56,644 nt of DNA from the NCBI GenBank assembly GCA_027484315.1, contig JAIXTE010000017.1:1-56644 (forward strand), in the 5' to 3' direction. Below the pieces are notes generated by a model. It searched no databases and was not told the origin of the DNA. It saw only the letters and a list, made by a program, of their open reading frames with translations. Of this stretch, positions 54,609 through 56,644 are shown piece by piece. Every line of letters starts with the position of its first letter. Positions within the stretch are counted from its first letter, which is position 1. Position numbers and translations under genes: made by a program. Source of the stretch: Burkholderiales bacterium (GTDB taxonomy: Bacteria > Pseudomonadota > Gammaproteobacteria > Burkholderiales > Burkholderiaceae_B).

Positions 54609-55355
54609 CTATTTGACCAAGGGTCGAATATTCCGGAACCCACCGTCCACATTCAATACTGTGCCAGTAATGCGGTTTGACGCTTCGCTGAGTAACCAGT
54701 GCATGCTCTGCGCCACTTCCAATGGTTGATTCACGCCCTGCAATGGGTATTGCTTGGAACTTGCTGCGCGCATCATGTCGCTTTTCAGGAATGCGGATGC
54801 GATTGGTGAGTCGGTCAAGCCCGGTGCCACCACATTCACACGAATGTTGTCGCTTGCATGGGTGGCCGCAGCGGACCTGGCCAGGCCTTCTAGTCCAGCT
54901 TTGGCGGCAGCAATTGCTTCGTGATTGGGGACACCAATACCAGTAGCACAGGTAGAAACAAGTACGGCTGAACCACCTTGGCCCTGCGCCTTGGCATGTT
55001 TCAAAAAGGCGCGCATGCCATACATGGCTGAAAACAGGTTCACCTGCATCACGCTGTCCATCTGCTCATCACTGGTTTTTATCAGCGGCGCCACCAAGAT
55101 AGATCCCACGCAATGCGCATAGCCGTCAATTTGTCGACCCTCGCTGGCCAGTTCTTCAAATGCAGCGTCCACGGAAGCCGATTCGCAGGCTTGTACCTCT
55201 TTGATGTGTACACCCGCCATTTGGCCATAAAGCGCCTCAAGCACCGACGCATTGCGGCCTGCTGCAACAACTTCCTGCCCCGACTGCACGCACAGTTGAA
55301 TCAGCTCTTGCGCAATCGCGCTGTTGGCTCCCATTACAAACACACACTTTGACAT
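54609..55355 (-). CDS. Atypical short-chain dehydrogenase (SDR) without catalytic Tyr
   Basis: A 248-residue Rossmann protein of the SDR superfamily: VMGANSAIAQEL is the nucleotide loop, HCVGS the NNAG-like position, VLVSTCATG carries the catalytic Ser, and VNVVAPGLTDSP the cofactor loop. The usual YxxxK pair reads I148-AAA-K152 (NHEAIAAAKAGLEG), so the active-site Tyr is replaced by Ile. Many relatives seem to share this NHEAIAAAKAG motif, suggesting a real subfamily rather than a decayed copy. The substrate is unknown. Confidence 0.87.
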   Translation of the reverse strand: MSKCVFVMGANSAIAQELIQLCVQSGQEVVAAGRNASVLEALYGQMAGVHIKEVQACESASVDAAFEELASEGRQIDGYAHCVGSILVAPLIKTSDEQMDSVMQVNLFSAMYGMRAFLKHAKAQGQGGSAVLVSTCATGIGVPNHEAIAAAKAGLEGLARSAAATHASDNIRVNVVAPGLTDSPIASAFLKSDMMRAASSKQYPLQGVNQPLEVAQSMHWLLSEASNRITGTVLNVDGGFRNIRPLVK

Positions 55356-55517
55356 TCTCTACATCCTGTTTTGTCCAACGTGTTTGTATTTTGTCCTAGA
55401 CAGAAAATAAAGTCACGTCTTCATTCAAATCTCTAAGCCCTCGCATTCCGATGGAATTTCAGCGGTTAGACTTTATTGGTTCCCATACTTCCCATATATA
55501 TAGCAGGAGACTTCAAG

Positions 55518-56294
55518 ATGACTTACGAAACCATTTTGGTTGAAACACACGGCAAGGTTGGTTTGGTGCGCCTGAACAGGCCACAGGTGTTGAATGCACT
55601 GAATGACCAGCTCATGACCGAGCTTGGCAATGCACTCATGGCTTTCGACGCAGACGACAACATCGGCGCCATGGTCATCACCGGTAGCGAAAAAGCCTTT
55701 GCAGCAGGTGCCGACATTGGTGCCATGGCGTCCTTCACTTATATGGATGTCTATAAGAGCGAATACATCACCCGCAACTGGGAAACCATTCGCAATGTGC
55801 GCAAACCAGTGATTGCAGCTGTCCGCGGCTTTGCACTTGGCGGTGGCTGCGAACTGGCCATGATGACCGACTTCATTATTTGTGCCGACACTGCAAAGTT
55901 CGGTCAGCCTGAAATCAAGTTGGGCATTATTCCGGGTGCAGGGGGTACACAGCGCCTTCCCCGCGCCATCAGCAAAGCCAAAGCCATGGACCTTTGCCTG
56001 ACGGGCCGTTTGATGGATGCTGCAGAAGCTGAGCGCGCCGGGCTTGTGTCGCGTGTTGTTCCTGCTGAACGCTGCCTGGATGAAGCCATGGAAGCAGCCA
56101 CTATTATTGCGGCCTACTCAAATCCTTCTGTAATGATGGCCAAAGAGAGTATCAATCGGGCTTTTGAGGGCTCTTTGTCTGAAGGAATGCTGTTCGAACG
56201 CCGTATGTTCCACAGTTTGTTTGCTACAGAAGACCAAAAAGAGGGCATGGCCGCCTTTGTCGAGAAGCGAAAACCCAATTTCACCAACAAATAA
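55518..56294 (+). CDS. Enoyl-CoA hydratase
   Basis: A 258-residue crotonase-family enzyme, second step of fatty-acid beta-oxidation. Signature segments: [32 protein letters not shown] (oxyanion hole), [15 protein letters not shown] (oxyanion hole and first catalytic Glu), and [21 protein letters not shown] with the second Glu. The start at 55518 has AGGAGA seven bases upstream; an upstream in-frame start at 55476 was rejected. Likely substrates are short-chain enoyl-CoAs, by family. Confidence 0.94.
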   Translation: MTYETILVETHGKVGLVRLNRPQVLNALNDQLMTELGNALMAFDADDNIGAMVITGSEKAFAAGADIGAMASFTYMDVYKSEYITRNWETIRNVRKPVIAAVRGFALGGGCELAMMTDFIICADTAKFGQPEIKLGIIPGAGGTQRLPRAISKAKAMDLCLTGRLMDAAEAERAGLVSRVVPAERCLDEAMEAATIIAAYSNPSVMMAKESINRAFEGSLSEGMLFERRMFHSLFATEDQKEGMAAFVEKRKPNFTNK

Positions 56295-56402
56295 GGGAAT
56301 TAATTACCAATTAATTCGAATTAAATTGGATTTAAATTCGATTTTTTTGGTGAAGCCGGGCTTTTAACACCGCCTGAATGCAAAAAAAATGAAAATAATT
56401 TG

Positions 56403-56425
56403 GGGCTTCTTCGGAGGCCCTTTTT
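56403..56425 (+). terminator. Intrinsic terminator after enoyl-CoA hydratase gene
   Basis: GGGCTTC, loop TTCG, GAGGCCC, then five T residues. A UUCG tetraloop on a 7-bp stem is a typical stable terminator. The bases between the hydratase stop and this hairpin (56295-56402) are A/T-rich with nothing recognisable. Confidence 0.82.
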
Positions 56426-56543
56426 CTTGCTTGGAACGGAAAAAATCCTTGTGCTTCAGAGGCTTGTTTTGATCGACTTGTTGGGTGGCCGGAACAGCCT
56501 CTTGCCTGTTTGCAGAAAAATACAAATTTCTTCGCAAAAGTGT

Positions 56544-56572
56544 TTGACAGGTTTCGGATTGATGTGCATAAT
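56544..56572 (+). promoter_or_regulatory. Strong sigma-70 promoter, probably of an rRNA operon beyond the window
   Basis: TTGACA at 56544-56549 and CATAAT at 56567-56572 with the ideal 17-base spacer. A hairpin follows at 56576-56607. No coding frame starts downstream before the window ends. The leader sequence GTTTCTCTGCTGC and GCGGTTCTT resembles 16S rRNA leaders of Burkholderiales as I remember them, hence the rRNA suggestion, which is inference. Confidence 0.6.
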
Positions 56573-56575
56573 CTC

Positions 56576-56607
56576 GTTTCTCTGCTGCACAACAAGCAGC
56601 GCGAAAC
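56576..56607 (+). other. Leader hairpin downstream of terminal promoter
   Basis: GTTTC and GAAAC flank an inner GCTGC/GCAGC stem with a 7-base loop ACAACAA. It would be the first structure in the transcript made from the promoter at 56544. No T run follows, so it is not a terminator. Confidence 0.5.
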
Positions 56608-56644
56608 GAAGCAAGCAAGCGGTTCTTCAGGGTTTTAAGCAGTA

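Overview
The window looks like chromosomal DNA of a Gram-negative betaproteobacterium of the order Burkholderiales. The main evidence is the run apaG / rpe-gph-trpE-trpG-trpD-trpC, with mltA and dsbC close by, an arrangement typical of that order. The moderate GC content and overall protein style suggest something near Limnobacter, but that genus guess is inference. No transposase, integrase or phage structural cluster is visible.

Layout. 1-4257: a partial OmpA-family lipoprotein, an LrgA/LrgB-like membrane pair, a 0.5-kb non-coding stretch holding two long imperfect palindromes, an MFS transporter and an exported DsrE-like protein. 4385-20224: a ten-gene operon for a type IVb-pilus-like machine. 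It encodes a lipoprotein secretin, a Gly-rich periplasmic protein, a GspE-type ATPase, a GspF-type platform protein, two bitopic inner-membrane proteins, a SurA/PpiC-like foldase, two prepilin-like proteins and a 2212-residue adhesin. The adhesin is built from five blocks of short head-type repeats and ends in a phage-type S74 autoproteolytic chaperone domain. 20316: an epimerase-like protein that has lost its catalytic Tyr and Lys. 21613-31686: an envelope module with a secreted S15-like hydrolase lipoprotein, a TetR regulator, DUF1302, DUF1329, a YCF48-like beta-propeller and an RND/MMPL transporter. 31840-37929: two ParA-type ATPases flanking a penicillin-acylase-family protein, then a degenerate receiver domain and a TadG-like protein.

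37972-44097: a DUF1145 protein, a porin with a small phosphate-binding-like protein, tRNA-Phe, a UbiH-type hydroxylase, DsbC, MltA, a tiny membrane protein and ApaG. 44248-49716: rpe, gph and tryptophan genes. 49785-56294: an M61 peptidase, AcuI, DUF3429, a domain-permuted photolyase-like protein, an atypical SDR and an enoyl-CoA hydratase. The window ends in a strong promoter that may drive an rRNA operon just outside.

The best candidate for an undescribed system is the 4.4-20.2 kb operon. Pilus-type machinery, a dedicated foldase and a tail-fibre-like giant adhesin are encoded together. A strong terminator and a candidate promoter sit between the first prepilin and the second prepilin/adhesin pair, so fibre and adhesin may be expressed at different levels. 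No prepilin peptidase, retraction ATPase, shufflon recombinase or inversion sites are seen here, so processing enzymes must come from elsewhere. All functions are read from sequence motifs; no database search was run.
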